From NCBI GenBank assembly GCA_947466075.1, contig CANIBP010000001.1, positions 124,001 to 188,000 of the forward strand: a DNA stretch of 64,000 nucleotides, written 5' to 3'. The first letter of the stretch is position 1. The number at the start of each line of letters is the position of its first letter. A program made the position numbers and the translations under genes. Source of the stretch: Verrucomicrobiaceae bacterium (GTDB lineage: Bacteria; Verrucomicrobiota; Verrucomicrobiia; Verrucomicrobiales; Verrucomicrobiaceae). The notes beneath the pieces were generated by a model. It saw nothing but the letters and a program-made list of their open reading frames with translations, was not told the DNA's origin and searched no databases. Shown in pieces: positions 33,204 to 43,724 of the stretch.

Positions 33204-35405
33204 TCACATCCCTTTCGGCATCCATGCATCCAACTTGCTCACTTCGGCTTTCGCCGAAGAACTCACCGGAATGCCCCAGGCATCAAAGAATGGGCCGAGA
33301 TTTTTGTTGGTGATCTTGGAGTAGCGAATGAGGAACTGATCACGGCGCTCATCGTCGCCTTTGGGTGTGGGGCCAAATTTATCATCGGTGAAGCTGTGGA
33401 GATACTTGCGCCAGCTTTCCCAGCCGAATTCCTGAATGAGTTGGATGTACGTGGTGAGGGCCAAGAAGGGGCTGCTTTTCCAGTCCTGCCACTTGTTGCC
33501 GGACTTCTTGATTTTCTTCACGTTTTCCTTCCGCTCCTCATCGGTGATCGCCGGATGGCCGATGAGCCAGTCTTTTTTTAACACGGCCTCATAGCAGTAC
33601 ATGCCGATGACATTGTTCGTGACTTCGCCGGTGCCATCGAAGGTGAAATCACCGCGTTGATGGTTGTGGCCGATCTCATGGTAGAAACCCCAGCCGGGGA
33701 ACTTCAGTTTGCCAAACGTGACCATTTCCGGTGCGGCACTGGTAGGAATCATGATCGGATAGCCGCTGTGCATGTAACCAGCGCTGATCTGCACGTCAGC
33801 CACAATGCGCTCGGGCCGCGTGCGCTCAGCGGTTTCATTGGAAACATCGTCCTGCGCTTCGACGACCTTCTTCCAGAAGGTCATGAGCTCAGTGGGGTTG
33901 TTCACAAGGCGGCCGACTTCGGTGGGAAAGGAGATGATGAGCTTATCGCAGGCCATTTCGGCCCATGGAGCCGGGCGCTGGCGGATTTCTTTCCACTTCG
34001 CATCATCATCGACGCCCAGCACAAAGAGCGGAGCAGGCACGCCGTTTTGGATTGTCGCGGTGAAGGGTTCATCCTCCTTCGCGCGTCCTGGAACTTCGAC
34101 ATAGATCAAACCACCGAAGGCGCTGGCCGTTTTGGTCGTCGCAGCGGTCAAAGGCACACTACGCGTGATGTCGGGAGCGCGTTCCCACTTGTCGAGATGA
34201 TACAATGTGTCGCTGTGACAGCCGATGCGCACAGCGTAGCCTTTGTCGGCCAATTTCTCGGGCAGGATAACGGTAATGGTCTCGCCTGCCGCCGCATACA
34301 GTCCAGTGCTCGTCCAGCCAGAAATGGAAGGCGTCACTTTGATCTCGCCAGTGATACGCGGTGCGCCCGCAGGCACTTTGCCGGGGAAAGTCTCATGTGC
34401 TGGATGCGCGGTCACACCTTCACCAGCGGCAAGACGCAACACCCGCGTCTCCATGCCAAGGCGCAGACGCTGCGCAGCGTTTTTGTCGGCCGTGAGCGGG
34501 TTTTGTGGCGTAGGCACGACCGCATCAGCTCCGGCAGTGCCCAGCGCAGCGAGCACGGCGTTCTTTAAATTGCTGCGATCCGGCGGTTGTGCTGCCATGG
34601 CGATTTGGATCGCATTGGTGCCCTGTTTCATCGCGGCAGCGTCGAGCGGAGGTCCGCCTTCGCGTTGCTTTTTGATCGCGGCGATAGCCTCGGAGGCGTT
34701 CATCATTTGCGGAAGCTCGATCCGCGCATCAAAACCACGAAGCTGGTCAAACGCACTCATGTCGGTGATCGCCACACCGGCGGGCATTAGTGCCTGGTTG
34801 AGTCCATGCGAGACCGCGAGATCCTTCCCGCCACTCGTCTGGCTGAAAGCCCAACCCGTCATGCCGCCGATGAATCCGCCGCCGCCTTTGACAAACTCCG
34901 CCACCGCCGCGCCTTCCTCATCACTGACGACACCCTGCATGTTCATGATGACAACATCGTAGTCGTTGAGATTCTTCTTCGTCACTTCCGTGAAGACCTC
35001 GGCGTTGAAGCCATGCTGTTTGTAGAGAGCGGCAGCGTTCACACCTTTAAGGCCGACGCGTGGTTTCTCCTTGTTGCCCGCCCACTTCACGCAGTTCTCC
35101 ATGAGTTTCTCATGATCACCACCCTCGCCACCCCCGAGGTAACTGTTGTGACCAAACAAGATGATGCGCCCTTTCGCATACGCCGCAGCGGCGCCGACGG
35201 CGATTTCGACCCCTTCTTTGTCAGGCGCAGAGAGAATCGGGAACGCAATATTTCCCCAGATCCCGATCGGCCCCGGCGCACCCGCCTTCGGCACTGATTT
35301 GACGCCGTCGAGGATTTTAGCGCGTTCCGCGTTCACGAGCGCAGGCGGCATCTGCGCCTGAGCGATGGCGCAAAACAGGAGGGAGATGAGGATGGTTGGC
35401 TTCAT
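33204..35405 (-). CDS. M60-family (enhancin-like) metallopeptidase, secreted
   Basis: 733 residues with a Sec signal (MKPTILISLLFCAIAQA). An N-terminal glutamine-amidotransferase-like region (about 60-190, with YAKGRIILFGHNSYLGGGEG) is followed by the M60 domain. The zinc motif is in GWGFYHEIGHNHQRG (H576, E577, H580), with a downstream acidic residue in TGEVTNNVIG. M60 peptidases are mucin- and glycoprotein-degrading, often acting on O-glycosylated targets. The sialidase-like, sialate esterase and NanA-like genes support the same theme. The nearest neighbour is the XRE-cupin regulator, 18 bp away on the same strand, so co-regulation is possible. Confidence 0.86.
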   Translation of the reverse strand: MKPTILISLLFCAIAQAQMPPALVNAERAKILDGVKSVPKAGAPGPIGIWGNIAFPILSAPDKEGVEIAVGAAAAYAKGRIILFGHNSYLGGGEGGDHEKLMENCVKWAGNKEKPRVGLKGVNAAALYKQHGFNAEVFTEVTKKNLNDYDVVIMNMQGVVSDEEGAAVAEFVKGGGGFIGGMTGWAFSQTSGGKDLAVSHGLNQALMPAGVAITDMSAFDQLRGFDARIELPQMMNASEAIAAIKKQREGGPPLDAAAMKQGTNAIQIAMAAQPPDRSNLKNAVLAALGTAGADAVVPTPQNPLTADKNAAQRLRLGMETRVLRLAAGEGVTAHPAHETFPGKVPAGAPRITGEIKVTPSISGWTSTGLYAAAGETITVILPEKLADKGYAVRIGCHSDTLYHLDKWERAPDITRSVPLTAATTKTASAFGGLIYVEVPGRAKEDEPFTATIQNGVPAPLFVLGVDDDAKWKEIRQRPAPWAEMACDKLIISFPTEVGRLVNNPTELMTFWKKVVEAQDDVSNETAERTRPERIVADVQISAGYMHSGYPIMIPTSAAPEMVTFGKLKFPGWGFYHEIGHNHQRGDFTFDGTGEVTNNVIGMYCYEAVLKKDWLIGHPAITDEERKENVKKIKKSGNKWQDWKSSPFLALTTYIQLIQEFGWESWRKYLHSFTDDKFGPTPKGDDERRDQFLIRYSKITNKNLGPFFDAWGIPVSSSAKAEVSKLDAWMPKGM

Positions 35406-35423
35406 GGTTGGTTGGAAAAAAGT

Positions 35424-36023
35424 TTAGCGGTAAATCACGACAAGAAACACCAGCGCATCGGCCTTGCCTGTGTTGACGATGGCGTGGGGCACGTCGGCGC
35501 GATAGGTGCCGGAGTCACCCTTGGTCAGTTCGTCGGTATCCTGGTCAGATTCAATGCGGACGCTGCCTTCCTCGACGGTGAGGAACTCGCGCGTGCCTTC
35601 AAAGTGCGGCTGCGAACGCAAAGCGCCTCCCGGACGGAGTCGGACCTCGTAAAACTCGACATCTTTCTCCAAATTCAGCGGTGAGAGCGTGCGGATTTCG
35701 TGTTGCTTGTCACTGCGAAAGACTTGGGCGCGGTCACTGGCACGGATGATCTGGATTTTCGACGCGCTAGCTTCTGCACTTTCGATTAACTCCTGCAACG
35801 TCAGCCCAAAGGCGCGTGCAATGCGAAACGTGACCGTGAGCGTCGGATTCGCCTTCTCGCGCTCGATCTCACTGAGCATTGATCGACTCACGCCACTAGC
35901 ACTGGCAAGTTCTTCGAGCGACCATCCGCGATCTCCCCGCAGCTTCTTCACCCGCTTGCCGAGGTTCTCATTGATCGCCTCGGGGCTGGGTTCGACGGGG
36001 ACAGATTTGGGTTTGGCGGGCAT
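35424..36023 (-). CDS. XRE-type HTH plus cupin regulator
   Basis: 199 residues. An N-terminal helix-turn-helix (about 18-75: LGKRVKKLRGDRGWSLEELA, SGVSRSMLSEIEREKANPTL) is joined to a cupin domain (about 125-195: LRPGGALRSQPHFEGTREFL, GDSGTYRADVPHAIVNTGKA). This layout is typical of small-molecule-sensing repressors such as SutR/PuuR-like proteins. The ligand is unknown. It lies between the M60 peptidase (downstream, same strand) and divergent metH, and a short palindrome 11 bp before its start (36034-36046) may be its operator. Confidence 0.88.
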   Translation of the reverse strand: MPAKPKSVPVEPSPEAINENLGKRVKKLRGDRGWSLEELASASGVSRSMLSEIEREKANPTLTVTFRIARAFGLTLQELIESAEASASKIQIIRASDRAQVFRSDKQHEIRTLSPLNLEKDVEFYEVRLRPGGALRSQPHFEGTREFLTVEEGSVRIESDQDTDELTKGDSGTYRADVPHAIVNTGKADALVFLVVIYR

Positions 36024-36033
36024 GAGTGTCGAT

Positions 36034-36046
36034 ATAACGGAGTTAT
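36034..36046. promoter_or_regulatory. Palindrome ATAAC-GGA-GTTAT upstream of the XRE-cupin gene
   Basis: Perfect 5+3+5 inverted repeat, 11 bp before the regulator's ATG (36023) and about 90 bp before metH. It is seen directly; a role as an autoregulatory operator is inferred from position only. The surrounding 36047-36100 is AT-rich, as promoters often are. Confidence 0.4.
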
Positions 36047-36136
36047 GTCCTGTAAATTAGAATTTTAATCACATGCTCAAATCATGATGCGTTCATATGT
36101 TGGTTGACCTGCCCAGCTAGGGAGCTAGTTTCGGGC

Positions 36137-39100
36137 ATGCCTTCCCGACCCAATTGCCGCAATGAACTCGAAGCCGCCATGCGCCAGCGCATTCTGGTGA
36201 TCGATGGGGCGATGGGCACGACGATTCGTGAGTATAAAGCCAAAGGGCTGCTCAGTGAGGAGATCGCTCGTGGTACGCGCTTTGCCAAGAGCGAGAAGGA
36301 CCTGCTCAACAATGGCGACATCCTGAGCATCACCAAGCCGGAAATCATTGAGGACATTCATCGCCGCTTCCTGGAAGCCGGAGCGGACATCATCGAGACG
36401 AACACCTTCGGAGCGACCTCCGTGGCGCAGAGTGATTTGTTCATCGAAGACCCGCGCGATCATGGTGGGCGCAAGGACCCGGCTTTCTACCAGAGCGTGA
36501 TCGAAAACGCCTACGTGAATGAGGTCGCCTGGGACATCAATTTCATGTCGGCGCAGCAGTGCCGGAAGTGGGCGGATCGCGTGGCGAATGACACGGGTGT
36601 GAAGCGCTACGTGGCCGGTGCCATCGGGCCGATGACTGTGTCGCTGAACTTCCAGGTGGATGCGGATGATCCGGCGTTTCGTCCGATCACGTTTGATCAG
36701 GTGAAGCAGGCTTACATGCATCAAATCCGCGCTTTGATCGCGGGTGGGAGCGACACTCTGCTTGTCGAGACGATCTTCGATTCGTTGAACGCCAAGGCGG
36801 CGCTGTTTGCCATCCAAGAAGTGTTTGCGAAGGACAACGTCGAGCTGCCCGTGCAGATCTCCGCCGCGATGGTGAAGGGCCGCACGCTGGTGTCTGCGCA
36901 GGATGTGGAGGCTTACCTCAATGCGATGATGCACGTCAAACCACTGAGCATCGGCATGAACTGCTCGGCGGGTCCTGACGAGATGCGCCCTTACATTGAG
37001 GAACTGGCGGCGAAGGCGGGCTGCTTTGTGTCGGCGTATCCAAATGCGGGTCTGCCGAACGCGCTCGCTCCGACCGGCTTTGATTTGCTGCCGCATCACA
37101 TGGCTGAGTTCGCCACGGATTTCGCCAAATCAGGCTTCATCAACATTATGGGCGGCTGCTGCGGCAACACGCCAGCGCACATCGAAGCCATCGCGAAAGC
37201 GGTGAAGGGTATCGAGCCGCGTCATGTGCCGAGTCCCGAGCCGATCATGCGTTTGTCCGGCACGATGGCCTACAATCACACGAAGCTCGCGAACTACCTC
37301 ATGATCGGTGAGCGCACGAACGTCGCTGGCTCGCCGAAATTCGCGAAGCTCATCAAAGAAGGCAAGCTGGAGGAAGCAGTCAGTGTCGCACGCCAGCAGG
37401 TCGAAAATGGAGCCAACGTCATCGACGTGTGCATGGACGAAGGCCTCATCGACGGCGTCGAGATGATGACTCAATTCCTCGCGCTACTGCAAACCGAGCC
37501 TGAGGTGACGAAGGTGCCGATCATGGTCGATTCGTCGAAGTGGGAAGTCGTCGAGGCCGGATTAAAAATGCTGCAAGGCAAAGGCATCGCGAACTCGATC
37601 TCGATGAAGGAAGGCGAAGAAGCCTTCCGTGAACGTGCCCGCACCATCAAGCGCTATGGCGCTGCCGCCGTCGTCATGGCCTTTGATGAAAAAGGCCAAG
37701 CAGCGACTTACGAAGAGAAGATCCGCATCTGCGAGCGCGCCTACCGCATCCTCGTCGATGAGGTCGAGTTTAATCCGCAGGACATCATCTTTGACCCGAA
37801 CATCCTCACCGTCGCCACCGGCATGGAGGAGCACAACAACTACGCGCTCGACTTCATCAACGCGACCCGTTGGATTAAAGAAAACCTCCCCGGTGCCAAA
37901 GTCAGCGGTGGCGTGAGCAACATCAGCTTCAGCTTCCGTGGCAACAACAAGGTGCGCGAGGCCATGCACAGCGCCTTCCTCTTCCACGCCATCAAAGCCG
38001 GCATGGACATGGGCATCGTCAATGCCGGGATGCTTGAAGTGTATGAGGATATCCCGAAGGACATGCTCACCAAGGTCGAGGATGTGCTTTTGAATCGTCA
38101 TCCCGGTGCCACCGAAGCGCTCGTTGATTTTGCCGAGCAGTTCAAAGGCGTCGCTGGAGCCAAGCGTGCCGAAGCCGACCTCTCTTGGCGTGAAGCCAGT
38201 GTCGAGAAGCGTCTGGAGCACGCTTTATTAAAGGGCATCACTGATTTCATTATCCCCGATACCGAAGAAGCGCTCACCAAATACAGCGTGCCACTGAAGG
38301 TCATCGAAGGCCCGCTCATGGACGGCATGAAGGTCGTCGGCGACCTCTTCGGCGAAGGCAAAATGTTCCTCCCGCAGGTGGTGAAGTCCGCCCGCGTGAT
38401 GAAGCAGAGCGTCGCCGTGCTGACACCAGCAATGGAGGCCGAGAAGCTCAAAAATCCCGTCTCCAAAGGCGCGGGCAAATTCCTCATCGCCACCGTCAAA
38501 GGCGACGTGCATGACATTGGCAAGAACATCGTTGGCGTCGTGCTCGCGTGCAATGGCTTCGAAGTCACCGACCTCGGCGTAATGGTCTCGTGCGATAAGA
38601 TCTTGGAGAAGGCCAAGGAGATTGGTGCGGATGTCATCGGACTCTCCGGCCTGATCACGCCATCGCTTGATGAAATGACCCACGTCGCCTCTGAGATGGA
38701 GCGCTTAGGCTTTACGGTGCCGCTGCTGATCGGCGGTGCCACCACCAGCGCCGCGCACACCGCGATCAAAATCGCGCCGCATTACTCCGGCCCCGTCGTT
38801 CATGTGCTCGATGCTTCACGCTCCGTGCCTGTGACGACTTCCTTGATCAGCGAGGAGCACAAAGCAGCCTTCGTGGCTCAAAATGAAATTAGGCACGACG
38901 AAATGCGTGCCAAATACGGCCAGAAGAAGGCTCGCGACATTCTCAGCATCGACGCCGCTCGTGCGAACAAGTTTACCTGCGACTGGAATACGGTAGAAAT
39001 CGCCAAACCAAAGAAATTGGGCGTTGAGACCATCTTGCCTTCCCTCGAAGAACTCCGCCGCTTCATCGACTGGTCGCCCTTCTTCCACACCTGGGAGCTG

Positions 39101-39916
39101 CGTGGCCGCTGGAACACGAAGGAGCTAACTTTCTCCAGTGCTTGGGACGAAGCCGACAAGAAAGCCGGCGCCGAAGCCGAGGCTGCCAAGCTCTACCGCG
39201 ATGCGAATGCGTTGCTCGACCTCATCATCAAAGAGAATCGCTTCACTCCAAAAGGCGTTGTCGGCTTCTTTGAAGCCAACAGCGTCGGTGACGACGTCGT
39301 TCTCGCCAATGGCACCACTTTGCACACGCTGCGTCAGCAGCAGATCAAGAAAGACACGCCGAACTACGCCCTCGCCGACTTCATCGCGCCGAAGGACAGC
39401 GGCCGCACCGACTACATCGGCGGATTCGCCGTCACCATCCACGGTGGTGATGAGTATGCAAAAACCTACGATGACGCGAACGACCCGTATTCCAGCATCA
39501 TCGTCAAAGCGCTCGCCGACCGCTTCGCCGAGGCCTTCGCCGAGTGGCTGCATCAGCAAGCCCGCTTCCAATGCGGTATCGAAAAGCCCGGCGACCTCAG
39601 CAACGAGGAACTCATCCGCGAAAAATATCGCGGCATCCGCCCAGCGCCCGGTTATCCCGCCCAGCCGGACCACACCGAGAAAAAGACCCTCTTCGCCCTC
39701 CTCGACGCCACCACCGCCACCGGCTGCGAACTCACCGAAAGCTACGCCATGCACCCCGGTGCCAGCGTGAGCGGTCTCTACTTCAATCACCCGCAAGCCC
39801 GCTACTTCGGCATTTCCACCGACCTCGGCAAAGATCAGATCGAAGACTACGCCGCACGCAAAGATATGACCTTGGCCGCGACGGAGAAGTGGCTGAGTCC
39901 TTGGCTGAGCTATTGA
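36137..39916 (+). CDS. metH: Cobalamin-dependent methionine synthase
   Basis: 1,259 residues with all four MetH modules. The homocysteine-binding barrel has [13 protein letters not shown], a Cys in [11 protein letters not shown] and the zinc pair in [16 protein letters not shown]. The folate barrel has [17 protein letters not shown] and [10 protein letters not shown]. The B12 domain has [18 protein letters not shown] with the axial His (H792) and [13 protein letters not shown]. The reactivation domain ends with [20 protein letters not shown]. It transfers the methyl group from methyl-tetrahydrofolate to homocysteine. Start ATG at 36137, because the frame from TTG 36104 adds nothing conserved. 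No cobalamin or SAM riboswitch is recognisable in the 113 bp before it. Confidence 0.96.
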   Translation: MPSRPNCRNELEAAMRQRILVIDGAMGTTIREYKAKGLLSEEIARGTRFAKSEKDLLNNGDILSITKPEIIEDIHRRFLEAGADIIETNTFGATSVAQSDLFIEDPRDHGGRKDPAFYQSVIENAYVNEVAWDINFMSAQQCRKWADRVANDTGVKRYVAGAIGPMTVSLNFQVDADDPAFRPITFDQVKQAYMHQIRALIAGGSDTLLVETIFDSLNAKAALFAIQEVFAKDNVELPVQISAAMVKGRTLVSAQDVEAYLNAMMHVKPLSIGMNCSAGPDEMRPYIEELAAKAGCFVSAYPNAGLPNALAPTGFDLLPHHMAEFATDFAKSGFINIMGGCCGNTPAHIEAIAKAVKGIEPRHVPSPEPIMRLSGTMAYNHTKLANYLMIGERTNVAGSPKFAKLIKEGKLEEAVSVARQQVENGANVIDVCMDEGLIDGVEMMTQFLALLQTEPEVTKVPIMVDSSKWEVVEAGLKMLQGKGIANSISMKEGEEAFRERARTIKRYGAAAVVMAFDEKGQAATYEEKIRICERAYRILVDEVEFNPQDIIFDPNILTVATGMEEHNNYALDFINATRWIKENLPGAKVSGGVSNISFSFRGNNKVREAMHSAFLFHAIKAGMDMGIVNAGMLEVYEDIPKDMLTKVEDVLLNRHPGATEALVDFAEQFKGVAGAKRAEADLSWREASVEKRLEHALLKGITDFIIPDTEEALTKYSVPLKVIEGPLMDGMKVVGDLFGEGKMFLPQVVKSARVMKQSVAVLTPAMEAEKLKNPVSKGAGKFLIATVKGDVHDIGKNIVGVVLACNGFEVTDLGVMVSCDKILEKAKEIGADVIGLSGLITPSLDEMTHVASEMERLGFTVPLLIGGATTSAAHTAIKIAPHYSGPVVHVLDASRSVPVTTSLISEEHKAAFVAQNEIRHDEMRAKYGQKKARDILSIDAARANKFTCDWNTVEIAKPKKLGVETILPSLEELRRFIDWSPFFHTWELRGRWNTKELTFSSAWDEADKKAGAEAEAAKLYRDANALLDLIIKENRFTPKGVVGFFEANSVGDDVVLANGTTLHTLRQQQIKKDTPNYALADFIAPKDSGRTDYIGGFAVTIHGGDEYAKTYDDANDPYSSIIVKALADRFAEAFAEWLHQQARFQCGIEKPGDLSNEELIREKYRGIRPAPGYPAQPDHTEKKTLFALLDATTATGCELTESYAMHPGASVSGLYFNHPQARYFGISTDLGKDQIEDYAARKDMTLAATEKWLSPWLSY

Positions 39917-39988
39917 AGTGCTTCGTGACAGCACTCTGCAGGCCACTATTGCCTTGCAGCTGAGCCCGCATGCTTCAATCCTCGTGCC

Positions 39989-42589
39989 ATGCGCTTTCAT
40001 CACCTTCTTCTTGCCGCAGCATTGCTGTCATCCGACACGCTGGCCGACACCTTCGACTGTCGGCACTGTGACAAGCAATTGCTGCCTCAACCGATCAAGC
40101 TCATCCCAGGTCGAAAGTATGCCCGGGATCGTCGGGTGGATGTGCTGCATCTGAAACTCGATGTAACGCCGGATTTTGCGAAACGCACGGTTTCAGGCAC
40201 AGCAACCATGCGATTCAAGCCGATCGCACTGCCACTGGTAAAGCTGGAACTCGATGCGGTGGATTTGAACATCACGCAAATCACGGCAGAAGGCGCGAAA
40301 GTGGCAGAACATGAGGTGACGAATGAAAAATTGATCATTACGTTCGCTACGGCGATTGCGCCGAATAGTGAGGCCACGATCACGGTGAAGTATTCGGCGC
40401 AGCCTGAGCATGGACTGTATTTTCGAACGCCGGAGATGGGATATAAAGCAGGCGATACACAGGTATGGAGCCAAGGTGAAGCAGAACTACATCGCTTCTG
40501 GTTTCCGAGTTACGATTATCCAAACGAGCGTTTCACGACGGAAGTGATCTGCCATGCGCCAGAAGGCATGGAGGTCGTTTCCAACGGCACATTGCAAAGT
40601 CAAAAGCCAGAAGCAGGTGGTCTTGTGGCGTGGCATTGGTTGCAGGACAAACCGCATGTGAACTACCTCATCGCGCTGGCCTGTGGTCATTTTCACAAGC
40701 TGGAGGACAAGGCGGGCAAACTGCCGCTGGCACTGCTGGTGCCACCATCGTTGTCAGCGCAGGCGGCGGGTGCGTTTGCAGACACACGCAAGATCATTGA
40801 GTTCTACCAGAAAGAAATCGGCGTGCCGTTTGCGTGGGACAAATATTACCAGGTCTATTGCCTCGATTTTGAGGCCGGTGGCATGGAGAACACGAGCTGC
40901 ACGTTTGAGCACGCTGGAATGCTGTTTAACGCGGATACGGAGGAGCTACGCACATTGCACCAACTCGATGCGCATGAAACCGCTCACCAGTGGTTTGGTG
41001 ATCTCGTCACCTGCCGTGACTGGGCACACCTATGGCTCAATGAGGGCTTCGCCAGCTACTACACCATCCTCTATGAGGAGCAGAAACTCGGCGTGGATGC
41101 GATGAAGTACTCGCTCTGGCTGGAAGCACAGGACGTGTTTCAATCCAACGACACACGCCCCATCGTCTGGCGCGATTACGGCGATCCGATGCAGCAGTTT
41201 GATTCGCGGGCCTATCCAAAAGGCGCATGGGTGCTACACATGCTGCGCAGCCAACTTGGTGCGGATTTGTATCGTCAATGCATCAAGACTTACCTCGAAC
41301 GCCATCGCAATGGTATTGTGAGCACGGATGACTTGCAGGACGTGGTCGAAGAAGTCAGCGGGTTGTCATTCGATCAATTCTTCGATCAATGGCTGCATCA
41401 CGGTGGTGTGCCGGAGTTGAAAATCGACTACGCCTGGGATTCAGCCACCAAGCAGGTCAAAATTACCGTGCGCCAAACGCAAAAGCTCACGGAGCAGGTG
41501 AGATTGTTCCGTGTGCCACTGCCAGTGAGCTTTGCGGTCGCCGGACAAAAAGAACCGCTGCGTTTCACGATGGATGTAAGCAAGGAAGTCGAAGATTTTC
41601 AGTTCGTTGTGCCCGCACAGCCAGAACTCGTGCGTATCGACCCGGATTTCACGGTGCTGGCCAAAGTCAGCTTCACGCCACCCGGCCCGATGCTGGAAAA
41701 GCAGCTCCAATCTGACGTGATCGGTCGCCTGCTGGCTGTGCGCACGCTGACAGACAAAAACATCGACAAGCTCGCCAAAATCCTGCGAGAAGACCCGTTC
41801 CATGCTGTGCGCTCAGAAGCCGCCAAAGCACTCGCCAAGATCGCCGAGCCTGGAGCGCGTGTGGCTTTGATCGCTGGCAGTGCAAATCAACCGCAGGCGC
41901 AAACACGTAAAGCTGTGGTGCAGGCGGTCGCTGCGCTGAACACCGCCGAATCACGCGAGACGCTGTGGAAGATGGCGCAATCTGAGAAAAACCCCGAAAT
42001 CCTCGCCGCCATCATCGAAACGTGGGGCGCCAGGCCCGGCGAACCGCAGATCGCAGAAGCTTTGCGCACACACCTGCGCGGCAGCAGCTTCAACGGCACA
42101 TTGCAACAGGCTGCGATCAAATCTCTGCGTGCGCAGGATGACGAATCCGCCGTCGCTGATGTGCTCGCGCGTCTTCAAGCGCCACATGATCTGCGCGGCC
42201 GCGATGCAGGCACCGCATTCGATGCCTTGGCCTTCCTCGCACGCCGTCCCACCAACACGAGCCGTGATGCTGTGCGTGATTTTCTAGCCGCCAAACTCAG
42301 TGATCCGCGTCGTGAGTGGCGTGTGGCCGCTGCGAAATCCCTTGGCACGCTACGAGACCCCAAGGCGCTAGGCCTGCTCGATCTGCTTCTAAACATCAGC
42401 GGAAGCGACCGGATTGACCCCGTTTACGAAGCCGCCGCCAAATCCACCCAAGACATCCGCGCTGGTCTCGTAGGCCCAGCCGAGCTTAAAAATTTGTGGG
42501 ATCGCGTGCAGCAGCTTCAGAAGAAAGCGGAGCAGCAGGAGAAGGAGATCGAAGCACTTCAAAAGAAGCCGCAAACCGCGAAGAAATAG
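39989..42589 (+). CDS. M1-family aminopeptidase with HEAT-like C-terminal region
   Basis: 866 residues. A Sec-type leader (MRFHHLLLAAALLSSDTLA) is followed by the M1 fold: GGMENTS, the zinc motif HETAHQWFGD (H329, H333) and the third ligand in WLNEGFASY (E352). The C-terminal third is an array of Ala-rich helical repeats (KAVVQAVAALNTAESRETLW, KSLRAQDDESAVADVLARL, AAAKSLGTLRDPKALGLL), resembling HEAT repeats and a terminal coiled coil. It is probably an exported aminopeptidase. It follows metH with a hairpin-rich 72 bp gap. Confidence 0.9.
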   Translation: MRFHHLLLAAALLSSDTLADTFDCRHCDKQLLPQPIKLIPGRKYARDRRVDVLHLKLDVTPDFAKRTVSGTATMRFKPIALPLVKLELDAVDLNITQITAEGAKVAEHEVTNEKLIITFATAIAPNSEATITVKYSAQPEHGLYFRTPEMGYKAGDTQVWSQGEAELHRFWFPSYDYPNERFTTEVICHAPEGMEVVSNGTLQSQKPEAGGLVAWHWLQDKPHVNYLIALACGHFHKLEDKAGKLPLALLVPPSLSAQAAGAFADTRKIIEFYQKEIGVPFAWDKYYQVYCLDFEAGGMENTSCTFEHAGMLFNADTEELRTLHQLDAHETAHQWFGDLVTCRDWAHLWLNEGFASYYTILYEEQKLGVDAMKYSLWLEAQDVFQSNDTRPIVWRDYGDPMQQFDSRAYPKGAWVLHMLRSQLGADLYRQCIKTYLERHRNGIVSTDDLQDVVEEVSGLSFDQFFDQWLHHGGVPELKIDYAWDSATKQVKITVRQTQKLTEQVRLFRVPLPVSFAVAGQKEPLRFTMDVSKEVEDFQFVVPAQPELVRIDPDFTVLAKVSFTPPGPMLEKQLQSDVIGRLLAVRTLTDKNIDKLAKILREDPFHAVRSEAAKALAKIAEPGARVALIAGSANQPQAQTRKAVVQAVAALNTAESRETLWKMAQSEKNPEILAAIIETWGARPGEPQIAEALRTHLRGSSFNGTLQQAAIKSLRAQDDESAVADVLARLQAPHDLRGRDAGTAFDALAFLARRPTNTSRDAVRDFLAAKLSDPRREWRVAAAKSLGTLRDPKALGLLDLLLNISGSDRIDPVYEAAAKSTQDIRAGLVGPAELKNLWDRVQQLQKKAEQQEKEIEALQKKPQTAKK

Positions 42590-42594
42590 TCCGC

Positions 42595-42966
42595 ATGCGC
42601 ATTGAACGTCTTTTATCCGTCGCCACTAGCGTGGTAAAATCCACACTGCTCTCGCTGCCACCCAAACTTCGCCAAGAAGCCGCCGACTGTCGCATCGAAT
42701 TCTGTGAGATGGATGCGATGATTGACCTCGACGAGGATCTCGATCCCGACTTGCTCGGCCTTTTTGAAGGCAACGCACGATGCGATCCCCTGCCCGAAGC
42801 GCCTGATGAAATGCCACGTATCCGTCTCTTCCTAGATAATCTCTGGGATGATTGCTCGGGTGATCTCCAAACCTACCGCCACGAAGTACGGATCACTTTC
42901 CTGCACGAACTCGGGCACTATCTTGGCCTGGACGAAGATCAAGTCTCAGAGCTGGGACTCGCGTGA
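42595..42966 (+). CDS. Small zinc metallopeptidase-like protein
   Basis: 123 residues with HELGHYLGLDED near the C-terminus, an HExxHxxGxxE/D-type metal site of the minimal metallopeptidase family (DUF1025-like). The N-terminus is basic and helical (MRIERLLSVATSVVKSTLLS). Only five bases separate its ATG from the stop of the aminopeptidase gene, so they are probably one unit. Enzymatic activity is likely but not shown. Confidence 0.78.
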   Translation: MRIERLLSVATSVVKSTLLSLPPKLRQEAADCRIEFCEMDAMIDLDEDLDPDLLGLFEGNARCDPLPEAPDEMPRIRLFLDNLWDDCSGDLQTYRHEVRITFLHELGHYLGLDEDQVSELGLA

Positions 42967-42981
42967 ACAAACCAGCTATCG

Positions 42982-43563
42982 TCAGCACTTTACCACCACC
43001 GTGTCTGCGATCAGGTCATGCAGGCAGCGCTGATCTTCGCGAAAGATGAAGCAGGCATCGACAATGCTGTAAAACGGCACCACCTGGCAGATGATGGTAT
43101 TGACGAAGGAACGCAGCAGAAAAGCCTTCACAAATCCGGGGTTCTGACCATCGGGCTGATTCACAATGCGAATGCCCAACCAACGTTTGGCGATGGTTTG
43201 ACCGCTGTTCGTGAGCAAGATGATGTTGTAAATCGTCAGGCCGAGGAAAGCGAGTCCGGCAATGATGAAGGAAACTATCGCAGAGACTGGAACTTCGTTG
43301 CTAGACTTTTCCGCACCACTCAACATTGCTATGCCGGCCACAAGTGGCAGCCCCACGGCAAACGCTCCCACCAGCACATCGAGTAAGGAAGCCCCAAGCC
43401 GACTGCCACGCGACGCCAGCGCGTGTTGAGGCTTCATCGCTGCTGAGACGACGTTTGATTGCGGAGCTGCATACGGATTGAAGCCAGTAATGGTCGGGAA
43501 CTGAGGTGACGCGGCAGCTTGCATAGATGCAAAGCGTGTGGACACAGGCTGCCAGTCCGCCAT
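42982..43563 (-). CDS. RDD-family membrane protein (C-terminal part of a GYF-RDD protein)
   Basis: 193 residues. After a polar N-terminal stretch comes the RDD domain: ASRGSRLGASLLDVLVGAFA, a membrane pair (VGLPLVAGIAMLSGA; IVSFIIAGLAFLGLTIYNII), then GQTIAKRWLGIRIVNQPDG and a further helix ending in EDQRCLHDLIADTVVV. The annotated start (ATG 43563) is inside a GYF_2-type domain: the in-frame upstream bases give LGVFAEQEIQTG, then YWTEGMADWQPVS. A start codon in that frame does not exist, see the adjacent entry. Confidence 0.75.
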   Translation of the reverse strand: MADWQPVSTRFASMQAAASPQFPTITGFNPYAAPQSNVVSAAMKPQHALASRGSRLGASLLDVLVGAFAVGLPLVAGIAMLSGAEKSSNEVPVSAIVSFIIAGLAFLGLTIYNIILLTNSGQTIAKRWLGIRIVNQPDGQNPGFVKAFLLRSFVNTIICQVVPFYSIVDACFIFREDQRCLHDLIADTVVVKC

Positions 43564-43682
43564 GCCTTCGGTCCAATACAGGTCATCTCCAACAAACTGT
43601 CCTAACGTGATGCCGGTTTGAATCTCCTGCTCGGCAAAGACACCAAGCTGCTGCCGCTGCGTGCTATGTGAAACTGAGTCAT
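43564..43682 (-). pseudogene. Frameshifted GYF_2 N-terminus of the RDD protein
   Basis: The ATG at 43682 begins MTQFHIARSG, the typical opening of a GYF_2 domain. At about 43653 the frame is off by one; one missing base in GGCAGCAG would give MTQFHIARSGQQLGVFAEQE, running on to YWTEGMADW in the RDD frame. No other start codon exists upstream in the RDD frame before a TGA. Either a real frameshift or a sequencing error. Confidence 0.72.
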
Positions 43683-43724
43683 GCGGATGAATGAAGGTTC
43701 AGAAAGCGACTGTCGAGAAAAAAT

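Noticed and set aside
36047..36136. Riboswitch before metH
   Set aside because: I looked for cobalamin, SAM and SAH aptamer cores and saw none; the space is too short for a cobalamin aptamer.
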